From NCBI GenBank assembly GCA_027625915.1, contig JANTQA010000036.1, positions 1,359,501-1,423,500 on the forward strand: DNA of 64,000 nt, read 5' to 3'. The notes under the pieces are model-generated. The model did no database searches, was not told where the DNA came from, and worked only from the letters and a program-made list of their open reading frames with translations. Shown here piece after piece: positions 49,019 through 60,605 of this stretch (the stretch's first letter is position 1; each line of letters opens with the position of its first letter). This stretch comes from Anaeramoeba flamelloides (lineage: Eukaryota; Metamonada; Anaeramoebidae). Position numbers and translations under genes: made by a program.

Positions 49019-50702
49019 ATGTCGTCTTCAAGTGACGAAATTCAATTATTTGACTTTGATAAATCAACCAAATCAAGTTCTGAGTCCGACAGTGAGACTG
49101 AAACAAAATATGATGTTGAAACGCAAGGAAAAGATAATAAAAAACAATCACCAAGCAAAGTCAAAAGCCAAGAAAAACAAGAACCCAAAAATATAAAGCT
49201 TGACTTAAAGAGTAAAAAAGCACTTATCAATGAACAGTATCAAAATTTTAATAAAGTACTTGACGAGATCTTGGTTGATAGTAAAATTATCACCAAACAA
49301 GCAGATACATTTTTAGAAAAACTTAATGGATCAAATGTTACTACAGAAAATGGCATTTCTTTACTTGAATCTAAACAACGTAAATTCTACCTTTTAAATT
49401 CTCAAACAAAACCAATTTGAAACAAATTGTTTTTTTATGTTTTGTTTTTCCTTTTTTTTTTTCAAAATTAATTGGTTACGTAATAAAATCTCCCAATATT
49501 CAAAAAAAAAAACAAAAAAACTTTATTCTCTACAATCTGCATTACCAATTATGCTGTTTCAATCCATGTCCAACTTATTGTTAAATTTCTTAAAACAACT
49601 TTAAAAAGATCTCTTATTAAGTTACTGTATCGAATTGTTATTTTATTCTGCATTCAGGACTAAGGGAAATTTTTCATCAGATCACGACCTTATTGATAAA
49701 CTAATAAAAAAAAGGGTAATTATTGAAAAAATAAAGCCAATTGAGCACAAAATTAAATACCAAATTGATAAGCTTATCAAGTTAGCATTATCTGGAACAT
49801 CAGATCTTCTCAAGTCTTCACAAAAGGGAAGTGAATCAAAATTAAAACAGGTTCAACCTTTTAGCAATGACCAAGATCCTTTATCTTTTAAACCTAATCT
49901 TGATTCTCTTGTCTCTAAATTTGATCAAGACGATGACTCAGGTTTATACAAAACAAACAAAATAGCTTCTGTGGAATTTTTGGATCCTAAAGGTAAATTT
50001 TTCTTTTTTAAATTTTTCAATATTTTTTATTTCTTCACCATGTTTAGGACTTTTTCTTTTAAGAATGAAAAAGAACAGAACTCATCTTTGTCAACTATTT
50101 AATTTTGATATTTTTAACTTTATTAATCAATCATTTTGGAAAAAACAATTATAATAGATTATAAAAAGAAACAAAAAAAGAGAGAGAAACTTGAAAAGCA
50201 AGTCAAAAATAGTGAAATTCTCCAAGAATTACGAGAAGAATTTGCAACAACTCCTCGAGTTATTTCACATAAAAAACTGAATAGATATGAACAAGAAATT
50301 GAAAATAATGAAGAAAGAGTTAAAGAGTTCGAAGAAGAGCATATGACTCGTATTTCACTTACGAAGAAACATAGGAAAAAAATGAGAACTTTGAAACATA
50401 AATCTGATGATTTTAATAAATTTGATAGATTTTCAACTTTATCGGTATTTCAAAAATTCACTGAACATGACATAGATGAAAAAGAACATGAAAGCAAAAA
50501 GAAACGTAAAGAGGCCTTAAAGGAATTTCAGGAAAATGAAAGAAAAAGAAATTATTCAAATTATGGCAAATATTCAAATTATGGAAATCATCAAAAGAAT
50601 AGAAATTCAAAAAACAATCACCAATCACTTTCAAATCTTTTCACCGAAGAAGATATTAATCCAAAAAGAAGAAAGAAAATAAAAAAACATAAAAGAAAAT
50701 AA
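49019..50702 (+). CDS. Neuroguidin/Lcp5-like Sas10/Utp3/C1D-domain nucleolar protein
   Basis: Three exons: 49019-49379, 49609-49992 and 50158-50702, giving 429 residues. The first join makes GISLLESKQ|HLLLSYCIELLFYS and the second DPK|DYKKKQKK; both keep phase. Residues 1-60 are acidic and serine-rich. About 85-190 match the Sas10/Utp3/C1D domain: FLEKLNG, GISLLESKQ, then IIEKIKPIEHKIKYQIDKLI. The C-terminal third is highly charged and ends in a lysine/arginine tail suited to a nucleolar protein. Family members (human NGDN, yeast Lcp5) work in the SSU processome during 18S rRNA maturation. The tail also carries NYSNYGKYSNYG and asparagine-rich spacers. The third exon's acceptor (ttataatag) is chosen by phase and by matching the basic block that follows the domain in NGDN. 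Confidence 0.85.
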
Positions 50703-51288
50703 ATAATATTGATAAGATAGATATATTATGTTATTATATTTTTTTAAGATATAATAAACAATAAAATAAAATAAAAAAATAAAATAGATTTAGAAATATA
50801 AAAATACTTAGATTAAAAAAAAAATCATTTTAATTTTCAAAGTTATTTCTGAATCATTTCTGAAAAATTTTTTTCTTTGTGATTTTATATTTATTTTAAA
50901 AAGAGTATTATTAATAATGATAATGATACAAAACTTTCATTTAAGGTTTGATGATAGAGTATTTGGTGATCACTGAGATTACCACAGTACTAACAATAAA
51001 TCATGATAATAATTTGAAATTATGATTAATCCAACCATTATCACTCAAAATCACAAAATTACATTTATCAACAAAAATTTGTAAAGTAATTAAATCACAA
51101 AATAGAAGAAAATTGTTTTTTTTTAAATTCAAAAAAAAGGGAGCTCTTTTTTTTTATTTTAAATTATTATTTAAGGAGGATGGGAAGTTATTAACCCCTC
51201 TTGTTTGTCGTTAGTTTTTTTTTTTTCATTTTAGAAATTAAAAGAAAATTTCAAAAATTTTCTGTATATTTTTATTGAATTAAAAAAT

Positions 51289-51368
51289 AAACGCAATTGA
51301 CTATTCCAGAATTTAAAAGAATTGAGTAAAATCCAAATTTTGACTCTATTCTTTTGAATCCGGGAAAA
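51289..51368. repeat. R-type hairpin
   Basis: attccagaatttaaaagaat ... attcttttgaatccgggaaa, two ~30-base arms around aaaatccaaattttgac; preceded by tgtttgtcgttag at 51200 as in other R copies. Confidence 0.65.
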
Positions 51369-51699
51369 GTGTTATTAGGTTTTCTTGAGTTTTCTGTTTA
51401 TTTGTAAAATCTATTGATGTTCGTTAGGTTTTTTTGATTTTACAATTTATTTAGAAATTCTATTGATTTTTTAAATAAAATAGAAAACCTCAAAAAAACC
51501 TATAACACTTAACAAATAAAACTCAAAACCTCAAGAAAACAGAGGCACTTGAAAGCACTTTCCCTAATTCCTAAATTTTTATTTTCAAATTTTATTAAAG
51601 ACTCAAAAATAAGTTTATTATCCACCAAGCTAATAAGCAGTTGAATCTTTTTTTGTAATAACATTGAAAGATTATTATTTTTTAATATATGAGATATAT

Positions 51700-52850
51700 T
51701 AATTATTTTTTTAATTCAGATATCCAGATTTTGTGATTATTTTCATAGGCTGGGCAATTCCATAGAAAATGGTTAAAACTCCAATGATTTCAAAATTGTT
51801 TTAAATTTTTTTATAATTTTAAGTTCGCAATATTTTGATTTATTTTTATTCAGGGTATAAAAATACCCGTGTAAAGTAATTTGTAAAATTTATGAGTTTT
51901 AAAATTGAATTTGAAACCTTCCTTTTTAAATATATTTTGTCTTTAGGTTATCCAACTTTGATTATTTTCTACATTTTTAATTCTGTAATTTTATAGTTCA
52001 AATTCTAGTTGTTGTTATGATTTGTAATACCTATTAATAGTTTCTAATTCTAAATTTCTAAAAGGGAGATAGTTAAATAATTCATCAAAAACCGAGTAAT
52101 TTTATTTTATGAAATAATTCAAATCTTCTTTTATATATTGTTATTCTGACAGTATAAATTTTTGCTTCAGTTTTATAAATAAGCCTTAGAGAGTGTCAGT
52201 TAATTAATAATTTTTTTTTTTTTTTTTTTTATTTATTAATCCAAGAATTAATATCTTTAAAATCTTTTTTTGTCAAATCAGATATTTCTAATGGATATAA
52301 TAATTGACTATGTAATATGACTTTAAAAAACTGAATTTTTAATCCATTAGAAAAAATTTTTTTGTTGTGAGATATTGATTAATTTTTTAAAATATGTATT
52401 AAATTTATCGAGGTTAAATTTTTAATTGAATCTTTTATCCAACCATATACCAAGATATACAGTCAGTTCCACTTTTAAGGCACAAACTTTCAACGAAATT
52501 TAAGGTACAAAAAACTCTCAAATTAAGGCTCAAATTTTGTAATTTTTTTCTTTTACAATTTATTTTGACTAGAATCAGAATTTTGTGCCTTAATTTGAGA
52601 TTTTTTTTGTGCCTTAAATTTAGTTGAAAGTTTGTGCCTTAAAAGTGGAACTGACTGTACAATTTCCTTTGGAATTCGAGTTTTTTTTTTCCTATTGTGA
52701 TTGTTATGATTCATCCAGAAATCTCTTATAATTTTAAAGATTTTTTGTAATTGAAAATTTATTTTTATCAATGATCCTTTCATAATTAAAATTAAATCAT
52801 CTACAAAGATTTGAACATTTAATGCTTGTAAAAGGACTCTTTTCATTTTC
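51700..52850 (-). mobile_element. Decayed LINE fragment split by MITE C
   Basis: Minus strand: ALNVQIFVDDLILIMKGS (reverse-transcriptase FVDD active site, 52.8 kb), then MITE C, then YLGIWLDKR (52.45 kb), and near the 3' end HFLWNCPAYEN (51.76 kb), the C-terminal H..W.CP motif of many LINEs. The order fits one element. Multiple breaks between these blocks. Confidence 0.72.
52460..52657. mobile_element. TA-flanked MITE C (family A-E), 198 bp, inside a LINE
   Basis: CAGTCAGTTCCACTTTTAAGG ... and inverse; TA at 52458-52459 and 52658-52659. Interrupts the LINE between the FVDD and YLGIWL blocks. Confidence 0.9.
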
Positions 52851-53060
52851 TTCTTCTTTTATTTGCAATTTAAAAATCCCAAATGATTTAGTAGTAACAA
52901 TTAATAATATATTCCGAAAATGGAAAGAAATCCAAACTCTAATTCAATTTGTTTACAAAGCAAAATTTAATCTTTGAAAAAAAAATCTTATAAAATAATT
53001 CCTAAATAGTAAATTAAAACTAATAAAAATTGAAATGATAAATAATTATTCATCAGAATA

Positions 53061-53253
53061 AGCTAGTTCCACTTTTAAAACAAAATCTTCAACGAAATTG
53101 AAGGCACCCAAAAAAATCTCAAATTAAAGCACAAAATTTGATTTTTTTTTTTACAATTTATTTTTACTGATTTTAAATGTTGTTACTTAATTTGAGATTT
53201 ATTTAGTTCGTTAAATTGTCTTGAAAATTTGTGTCTTAAAAGTGCTAAGACCG
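53061..53253. mobile_element. TA-flanked MITE D (family A-E), diverged, 193 bp
   Basis: agctagttccacttttaaaa and the eroded inverse cttaaaagtgctaagaccg, TA at 53059-53060 and 53254-53255. The most diverged copy of its family. Confidence 0.75.
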
Positions 53254-53509
53254 TAGAATATACTTATACAATAAAAAATAAATAATTATGAAATAAAACT
53301 TGTTGTTTCCTGAAAATTTTTAGAGCGAGGAGAACTAAAAATATATTGGTATAATTGTTGACTTTTCCTCACCATTTTGGATGGATCAAATGGTTAGATA
53401 CAATCAACTAATTTTATTAGAATTTTTCTATTTATAGTGCTCAAAAGTAACTTAATATCAACCATCCAAAAAAAAAATTAGATCAAACGTAAACTAAACT
53501 ATTTTTTGT

Positions 53510-53960
53510 TTAAAGGAGTACAGTTATTTCAGGCGAATTTCATATGTTTAAATACTTTTAAGGGAGATATTTCAAAATTGATACTCATTTTTTCATATTT
53601 TGCTTTTTTTTTTTGAGATGTAATTTTCTTTTTAAAAATTTTTTGTTTTGCAAGATCTATTTTCATGAAGTAAAAAGGTTCTCTCTAAAATTAGTTCAAT
53701 GGTGAAAATAATTGTTGAAAAACAATATTAATTTTTATTGGAATTTTACTTTAATATTCATTAGTATATCAAAACAAGCATTTTTGATGCTATTTCTCAA
53801 TAAGGTTCAGTATGAATTTGAGTTTTTTAATTTTCAAGAAAAATGATAGATTGATTAGGTTTGTTTCATTAATATATTACTCAATCTCAGAGGTATATTA
53901 TTCTCCATATTTCATTATTTATTCTTGAAAGATAAAGAAAAAAAAAATAATTATTTGGTT
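53510..53960 (+). repeat. Dispersed repeat J, copy 4
   Basis: gcgaatttcatatgtttaaa, gatatttcaaaattgata, gcaagatctattttca, and gctatttctcaataaggt match the other J copies in order. Confidence 0.5.
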
Positions 53961-53979
53961 TTTTTTTTATTTTTTTTGA

Positions 53980-54560
53980 TTTAGGCGAGTTTACTCAACA
54001 AAATTGTACCCTATTTGTTGTGAGGATTTTTTTATTTAAGAAACAAAAAGAAAATTTACTAATTTTATTTTATATTCGTTTCAAAAATTAAAATAAAAAT
54101 AGATACCATATGTTACTTGACGACACCCGAGGGCACTTTTTGAAACAATAAATATATTCAGATTGATTCATCCTCCCTATCTTATATGCAATATTAGAAA
54201 TTCTAAAATAATTTTTCTTACAAAAATGAAAAAAAAATACTCTTGAATTTTCAAAACAAAAAGAAGAAAAACCAGAAATAAAAGAGACTAATAAAAAAAA
54301 AAAAAAAAAAAAAAAAAGGAAAAAGTATTAACTTAATTAAAATTTTTCACTTAGTACAACGTGTGCTTAATAGGTTGTTGGTTATTTCATTTTATGTTAA
54401 CTATGTCAAAAAATTATCAAAATCACCACCTTCGTTTTCGCCTAGTTTAAATTAATTCTTTACAGGATAGAAGTTCAGCCCACTACGTGTTATTTCGATA
54501 TAAGAAGAAGATATATTACCACTATATTTTCAGTTCTTAGATACTTGCTCGCCAACTTCA
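53980..54560. repeat. Dispersed repeat R, diverged copy
   Basis: tatttgttgtgaggattttt, gacacccgagggcacttttt and the purine-rich block gaaataaaagagactaataaa followed by a 27-base A run parallel the R copies at 33 and 61 kb. Confidence 0.4.
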
Positions 54561-54888
54561 AAACACACCATTGATTATTTTTATTCTTCTCAACTTATGA
54601 ATTCAACAAAACAAAACAATTTTTTTTTTGAGAAAAAGACAGAATCTCAAAACAAGTAAATGGAAAAATAATCAATCATAAAATATTTTTTAATAACCTA
54701 AAAACTCATACGGAACCACAGATCGATTAATCAAGAACCAAATAACATACCACCACACCCTATACAATATTTTCTTCTTTAAATTTCAACAATATGGTGT
54801 TCCTTAAACGAAAAAAAATATTCATTTTTTAAACTTTTTCTTCTTTTCATAATTTGGATTATTAAATATTTCTTTTATCAGAACACAA

Positions 54889-55329
54889 ATGTTAGATCCA
54901 ATAGATTTTGAAACTGGCCTTAAAGATCTTTTTATTCCCATTATTCAAGTAGCAACGCAAAAAGTCCAAGACGTTTACCAAACACAAGATTCTCTTTTCC
55001 AACGAATTGAACAGCTTTATTTAAATTTAGAAAAAATCCAAATGATTAATTCCGCAGGTACCGATGAACTTCAGATGTACTCTAAAAGGCTTCGTGAAAT
55101 TCGAGTCCGCCTCTATAAAATCACAAAAAAATTGATTGGAACAAACGAAAGGTTGGATAACATTTACCAAACCATTATTGGCCCTCAAGAAAAAAATGAA
55201 GAAACTGAAGAACCATTTTATTTGCAATTAAAAAAGAAACATAAAGAAAGACATCAAAAAAGAAAAGAAAAGAAAATGAAGGAAAAAAATAAAGACAAGT
55301 CTAATACTGGGTTTTCAATTCATTTTTAA
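54889..55329 (+). CDS. Snapin-like (BLOC-1/BORC subunit) coiled-coil protein
   Basis: A 146-residue single-exon frame. Residues about 8-100 look like the Snapin fold: GLKDLFIPIIQVA at the start, a QDSLFQRIEQLYLNL heptad region, then a second helix with KRLREIRVRLYKITKKL and NERLDNI, which matches the family's RRRV...NERL pattern. The last 40 residues are a lysine-rich basic tail (KKKHKERHQKRKEKK). Snapin is shared by the BLOC-1 and BORC complexes, which act in endolysosome biogenesis and positioning. The call rests on pattern and length only (human snapin has 136 residues); another short coiled-coil BLOC/BORC subunit is possible. Confidence 0.55.
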   Translation: MLDPIDFETGLKDLFIPIIQVATQKVQDVYQTQDSLFQRIEQLYLNLEKIQMINSAGTDELQMYSKRLREIRVRLYKITKKLIGTNERLDNIYQTIIGPQEKNEETEEPFYLQLKKKHKERHQKRKEKKMKEKNKDKSNTGFSIHF

Positions 55330-55632
55330 TGAAAGAAAAAATCAAAACAACCATTTAATTCTAAATGTTATTTATTGTTCAAGTAAAAAAATTATTCTTT
55401 TTTTTTTTTTTTTTGATTTGTTTTTTTTTTTTTTTCGTTTTTTACTCCGATTTTTGTTTTTAAAAAAATCACTATTAAATTAAAAAAATTATCAAAACAA
55501 ATAATAAAATTGGAAATACTCTTAAAACTTTTCGGATATTACTTCTCTTATTGAGTTTTTTCTTTTTTACGATAACATATTCAAAAATAATTCTCATCTT
55601 TTTTTCAGCCTCATTTATTTAAATCTCTTTGA

Positions 55633-55836
55633 GTGTCGTCTATGAAACAGCAATTATATCAGAAAATTCAATTGTATGATTTTGTGATGAATGTAGAAAT
55701 CTCATTATTCATGGGCCAAGTGAAGAAAATGTTGTTAATTTGGTTTTCACCAACCATTCCATGGATGGATTGTTGTGTCAAAAAAATTGATGGACTTCAA
55801 GAATACAGAAAAACTTTTTGTAATGGACAACCTTAA
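55633..55836 (+). pseudogene. Unrecognised coding-like remnant
   Basis: A 67-codon frame starting with an alternative codon, plus an overlapping frame that reads CDECRNLIIHGPSEENVVNL. Base composition (fewer homopolymers, mixed codons) is more gene-like than the surroundings, and the overlapping frames suggest a decayed or spliced coding segment. No family is recognised. Confidence 0.25.
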
Positions 55837-56156
55837 TTGAAATCACATAAAATCTGGAAAACGAATTACTATTCCTTATTGTATTTTTTTCCTTTTATTC
55901 TAAAAATAAGTTCCTAATGATTTAATACTGTTATGTGCATATCGAAAAAATATATTTAGTCTTAAAAGTCCAAATACGAAGATGAATGAAATCTCTCAAA
56001 ATATCAGTGATAATTGAATTTGTCAAGATCTTTGGCTTTTTCACCAATTATAAGGAAAAAATATTTTGAGAACTTGAAATAAAAAATTTCATTTGTTTAT
56101 TGGTAAATGAACATCTTTTGAATTCTATATAACCGTTTTGGAAAAAAAGTGAATTA

Positions 56157-56540
56157 GGAAAAAAAGTTCAACACAGTTTTTGATTGGGAACATTTCTGAA
56201 AATGAAAAGTAAAATCAATAAAAAGAAGAAACCAATTAACTTTAAATAATAACCCATTATATTATTTTCAATCAAACTAACAAATTCAATTTAAACTACT
56301 TTCTTATCGAAATTCAATGTGTGGTTTCGGAGATCTCGAAAATAGCCAATTTTTTGAACAAATTTTTAATAATTGATCAATCAAAGAAAAACCCATACCA
56401 AAAGATAGTATTAAAAAAACTATTATTGTGCTGAATACTACTTTTTGTCTTTATTTATTAATTTATTCTTTTTTTAATTGATCTTACTTTGAATTTTCAA
56501 GTAAGGTTCCCAATTAAAAACTGTGTTTCACTTTTTTTCC
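56157..56540. mobile_element. Inverted-repeat element L (related to K), ~384 bp
   Basis: Left ggaaaaaaagttcaacacag then tttttgattgggaacattt; right end inverse (ggttcccaattaaaaactgt, gtttcactttttttcc). Shares the aattgggaaca core with element K. Confidence 0.6.
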
Positions 56541-57081
56541 ACAATTGTAAATTATTGTGATTTTGTTGTGAGTTGGATTTAGATATTTCCAAAAATTTCT
56601 GTCATTTTTTTTTTAATTTTAAATTTCATAATAATTTATTTTTGTTAATGGATCTATTTTTAAACGGTTAATACCAAACTAAGCGAAATATTAGAACTAA
56701 TTGAATCAACACCTTCAGAATTTGTTTCAAAATATGTTCATTAAAATATTTCCAAAAAATGAATTAAAAAAAATTCAAGACTTTATTGGTGAAAGTAATA
56801 CAATGTAAATTTCAATAAAAAAACGGAAAATATGATAAAAGGGATAAAAAATTTATATAGAACAATAAAAAATTGTTAAAAGCTTTGTCATTCTATTTGA
56901 AATTTATCAAGATTAAATCTAATTGGAATTTTTTTTACAATCAAAAAGAAAATAAACAATCACCAATTTTCACCAGGAAAAAATAGCAAATGGTCATTTT
57001 ACCGTTAAGGTGTTGATTTTGAATAGCTCAAATTATGGTAAAAATAATCATTTGATGTAAATTTTTACTCGAATTGTTATA

Positions 57082-57276
57082 CGGTCAGTTTCACTTTTAA
57101 GGCACAAACTATCAACAAAATTTAAGGTACACAAAAAATCTCAAATTAAGGCCCGAAATTCAAATATTGTAAAACAATTACTGTTAAAAGTAATTCAAAA
57201 AAATGTGCCTTAATTTGAGATTTTTTTGTGCCTTAAATTTTGTTGAAAGTTTGTGCCTTAAAAGTGGAACTGACTG
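57082..57276. mobile_element. TA-flanked MITE E (family A-E), 195 bp
   Basis: CGGTCAGTTTCACTTTTAAGG ... and inverse ending AAAAGTGGAACTGACTG; TA at 57080-57081 and 57277-57278. Confidence 0.88.
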
Positions 57277-57724
57277 TAGTTTAATCAAAAAAACATATTT
57301 TCGAGCAAATCCCAGAATAAGTTTGAACCAAAACAATAATTTTGATTATTTTTAAAAAGAATATTTCATTTTTTTATTTGAACTTGCTTAAGGAATTTTT
57401 CAGATGCAATTAAAACAAAAAAAAAAATGTAGTTAGACTATGAATTTTTCAAAAAAAAGTTTCTTTAAATATGATAAAAAATCAATAAACCTTGAAATGA
57501 AAAATTTATTATTTTGCCCATTATACCTTTGGTGAATCGAGTAAATTGAATTTGTTGTAAATTTTTGTTTTAAATCCGTAGTCATGAAGTTGAAGAGATA
57601 TCCCTTTAATTAGGTTTCTTCAACTCTTTAGTTGAAATTCCCAACAAAAATAAAAAAAAAATAGATTATTTGGATCTTTTATTGTTTTTTCAAGTTGGTA
57701 ATTTTGAAATTAAAAAAAATAAAG

Positions 57725-58015
57725 AGGAATGCCAATTTCATGAAATAATTGAGGTATCGGAAATTAGACCATCAAACAGAATACGTAGAAATAAATTCAA
57801 TAGACAACACTCAATGGCAAAACATGAAGGAAAATGAGACCATTAAAAAAACCTCACAAAGTTCACATCAAAATAAAATAAGACAAAGTGACCTGGAGGT
57901 GGAAAAATACCTCAAAATCAGCCAAGTCCCCGAAATTTTCAATGAAAACAACTTTACTTATAAGTGAAAATTATAAACTGCCTATCTAAATTGAAGCCAT
58001 CGTGTAATAAATTGA

Positions 58016-58080
<65 letters not shown>

Positions 58081-58390
58081 AGACGCGGAAAAGGAGTAAA
58101 CTCTAAATATATATCCACCCTGTGAAAAGAAAGTTGATAATGTAAACCCCTTAGTATGAGAACCCAATTTTAAAAAATATGAGAAAACGGAAAAGAAACT
58201 AGAAAAATCAAATGGAAAAAATCAAAAACTTTAATTCTAATATTGAAGTCAAAGACGATTCAGATAAATTACCTGTAAAATTAATATAAAAGAAATCACA
58301 AATATTACTATAGAATATTCCCTTACCAATAGGACCGAATACTTAATTAAGGAAAAGGGACTAGAACTAAATAACCACTAATTTCCCAAA
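57725..58390 (+). mobile_element. Decayed LINE-like coding remnant with (AT)n insertion
   Basis: Coding-like blocks: a 72-codon frame 57749-57967 (YVEINSIDNTQWQNMKENET), then KNFNSNIEVKDDSDKLPVKL and, in another frame, ITNITIEYSLTNRTEYLIKE, which matches the 29.2 kb remnant. Interrupted by the AT microsatellite. Confidence 0.4.
58018..58078. repeat. (AT)n microsatellite
   Basis: About 29 uninterrupted TA units. Confidence 0.95.
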
Positions 58391-59293
58391 TTCATTTGAA
58401 TCAATATACTTCAGATTTTCCAAAATTGCACAAACACATTTTTTTTTGAATTCGACTACCTCAAGTTTCTTACCTCAATTATTTTATCCCTTTTTTTTTT
58501 TTTGTATTTTTTCAGTTTTTTAAACTCTTCATTGAAGTTTCAAATACTTCTAATGAATGTGTTTTTTTCTCAAGCTCTTTTAATTAGAAGTTACAAATTT
58601 TACTCACTACCAAATTCTCTCATTAAGAGATTAAGTGATACTTTCATTTAACAAAATCTAATATATAAAAATAACAAAAAAACTCAAAAATTTTTAGGCA
58701 TTATAAACCATTAAAAGAATAAAAAATACAATTTCATCAAATTGGAAATAATTTTGGTTTTTAAGAAAATTTCACAATAAATATCAGGAAATTCAAAAAA
58801 AAAAAAAAAGTCTATCTCAAAAAACTTATTTGAAAAAAATCATTTAAGCCACATTGACGATTTTATTCAAAAACATTTTTTTAAAAAATTTAACTTCATT
58901 TTGAGTTCAAAATATATATATATATACATATATTTAATATCAATCAATATCTGTTAACTTTTTAAACAAACAGTAGGTAACTTGTGGTTTGATATTAGCA
59001 CTACTATTTCAAGCTATTCATCACTCCTCTAAGTGCAGATACCTTAATAACAAAATATTTTTGTTGTAATTGTCTCGGATAATATTTCTTTCATTTCATC
59101 TTTGGAGACCAAACCAAGATTTAAGGAAAATTTATAAAAGAGGCTAGTGTCGCTTAAAAAAGGAAAAATTGTCATTATTCCAAAAAAAAAATAAAACAAT
59201 AGTGAGAAAAAAGAATTTCCAAAAGAATTCATTCAATTTATCAAAAGAATTACCAAAAGAATAAACAGAAATACAGAACTGGATTAAATTTGG

Positions 59294-59851
59294 TTATTTA
59301 TTAAATTGAGAAGAAAACTGTAATCCTATTGACCAAATTTCAACTGAAGCGTCAACAAGTGAACCATTTTTCCGATTTTCTTCAATTTTTTCAAAAAGAG
59401 AATCCAAAGGCCATATCGAAACATTATTTAACATTGACTGTTTATTAACTTGATCATCCAAATCAACGTTGAGGGTGTAAGTGAACAAGGTTGACTTTGT
59501 TAAACAAGGAAGGTAAGCGCATTTTGATTTGAGTGTTGGTGATGTGCCTGTTAGTCCTGTTTCCTTTTTAAAGAATTCGATGATGTCGATCTCGTTACCT
59601 TTTGTAAGTGGGAATTGTACAATTGGTTTGTTGTGAATGGGTTGTTGTTTCGTAATAAGCAGCACAGAAGAATTATTTGTTAGTCCGATGATTTGAGTGA
59701 TTTTATTGTCTTCTTCTGGTTTGCGCATGAAAAATTCCCAACTTCTTTTAATGTCTTTTGGATCTTTGTATGTTACTAATTTAAGATCAATAGATTTACC
59801 AGAATATATGAGTTGGTCTTCCAAATAAGTTAATTCATCATTTTTTGACAT
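59294..59851 (-). CDS. Degenerate Nudix-fold protein (NUDT5/ADP-sugar pyrophosphatase-like)
   Basis: A 185-residue single-exon protein that aligns with NUDT5-type ADP-ribose pyrophosphatases along most of its length: QLIYSGKSIDLKLVTYKDP at 13-31, RSWEFFMRK at 36-44, a strand VLLITKQQPIHNKPIVQFPL at 63-82, ETGLTG at 97-102, then a C-terminal strand and helix region ending in VEIWSIGLQF. The Nudix box itself (expected GX5EX7REUXEEXGU) is shortened by about five residues and reads GNEIDIIEFFKKETGLTG, without the Arg-Glu and Glu-Glu pair that binds the catalytic metals. The family call is good; activity is doubtful. It may be a structural or binding version of the fold, or a recent loss of function in an otherwise intact frame. 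Confidence 0.72.
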   Translation of the reverse strand: MSKNDELTYLEDQLIYSGKSIDLKLVTYKDPKDIKRSWEFFMRKPEEDNKITQIIGLTNNSSVLLITKQQPIHNKPIVQFPLTKGNEIDIIEFFKKETGLTGTSPTLKSKCAYLPCLTKSTLFTYTLNVDLDDQVNKQSMLNNVSIWPLDSLFEKIEENRKNGSLVDASVEIWSIGLQFSSQFNK

Positions 59852-60136
59852 TGGCGATTTAAATAATAGAATTTTGTAAAAAAATTTTAAAAAGAAAAAA
59901 AAGAAAAATTAGAAAAAATGTTTTTGAGTGAATTTTATGAAAAATCTTTGAATAAAACTATAATTAAATCCAAAAAATAAAGATTCCAACAAAAAAGCAA
60001 TATAAGTGTTATTTTAATTTCAATTATTAACTTATGATTAATCTTTTTTTTCAATACTTTTTTTAATTTATTTTCATTTTTAAGGTGTTATAAATGACAG
60101 TGCTTTTTTCTCAAACCCTTAGTGGTGTCAATAAAT

Positions 60137-60605
60137 AATGTTTTTAAAGCTAACCCATTTACTAAAATTTAACAAATTTAAAAAATATTGAATAACTTTA
60201 GAAAAAGAAAAGAAATCGAATAACTGGTCTCACAACAGCATACAAACAAGAAATAGGGTTCTTTAAATAAATATTAATAAAGAATTATGAAGATATTGAA
60301 AAATTAAAGTTTTATTTATTGAAAAAATGAGAAAAAGATCTTTTTTATTGAATTTTAAGAAGAAAAAATCCTTTAATTTCGCTAATTTTGTAAATATGAT
60401 GAAATTTTTGTCAACAAAAACATTTAATATTTTGAATCATTAAGATTACTCAAAGATCTAACCTCAAGAATCAATTTATATCCTGAATCAAGTATATATG
60501 TGTATCTTCCTATATCCCAATACCCAAACCGTAAAAAAAAAAAACAATCGAGTTAAATTTTTTTAAGGGGTTAAAGGTAGTAAACATGGGCTATTAACAC
60601 ATTGT
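60137..60605. repeat. Possible eroded copy of element M
   Basis: The right edge gtaaacatgggctattaacacattgta resembles the M end; the left edge tttttaaagctaacccat resembles the inverse. The interior is not clearly alignable. Confidence 0.3.

Noticed and set aside
49635-50102. A separate frame starting at 49635
   Set aside because: It begins with TTG in the middle of the Sas10/C1D domain; it is exon 2 of the neuroguidin-like gene read through into its intron.
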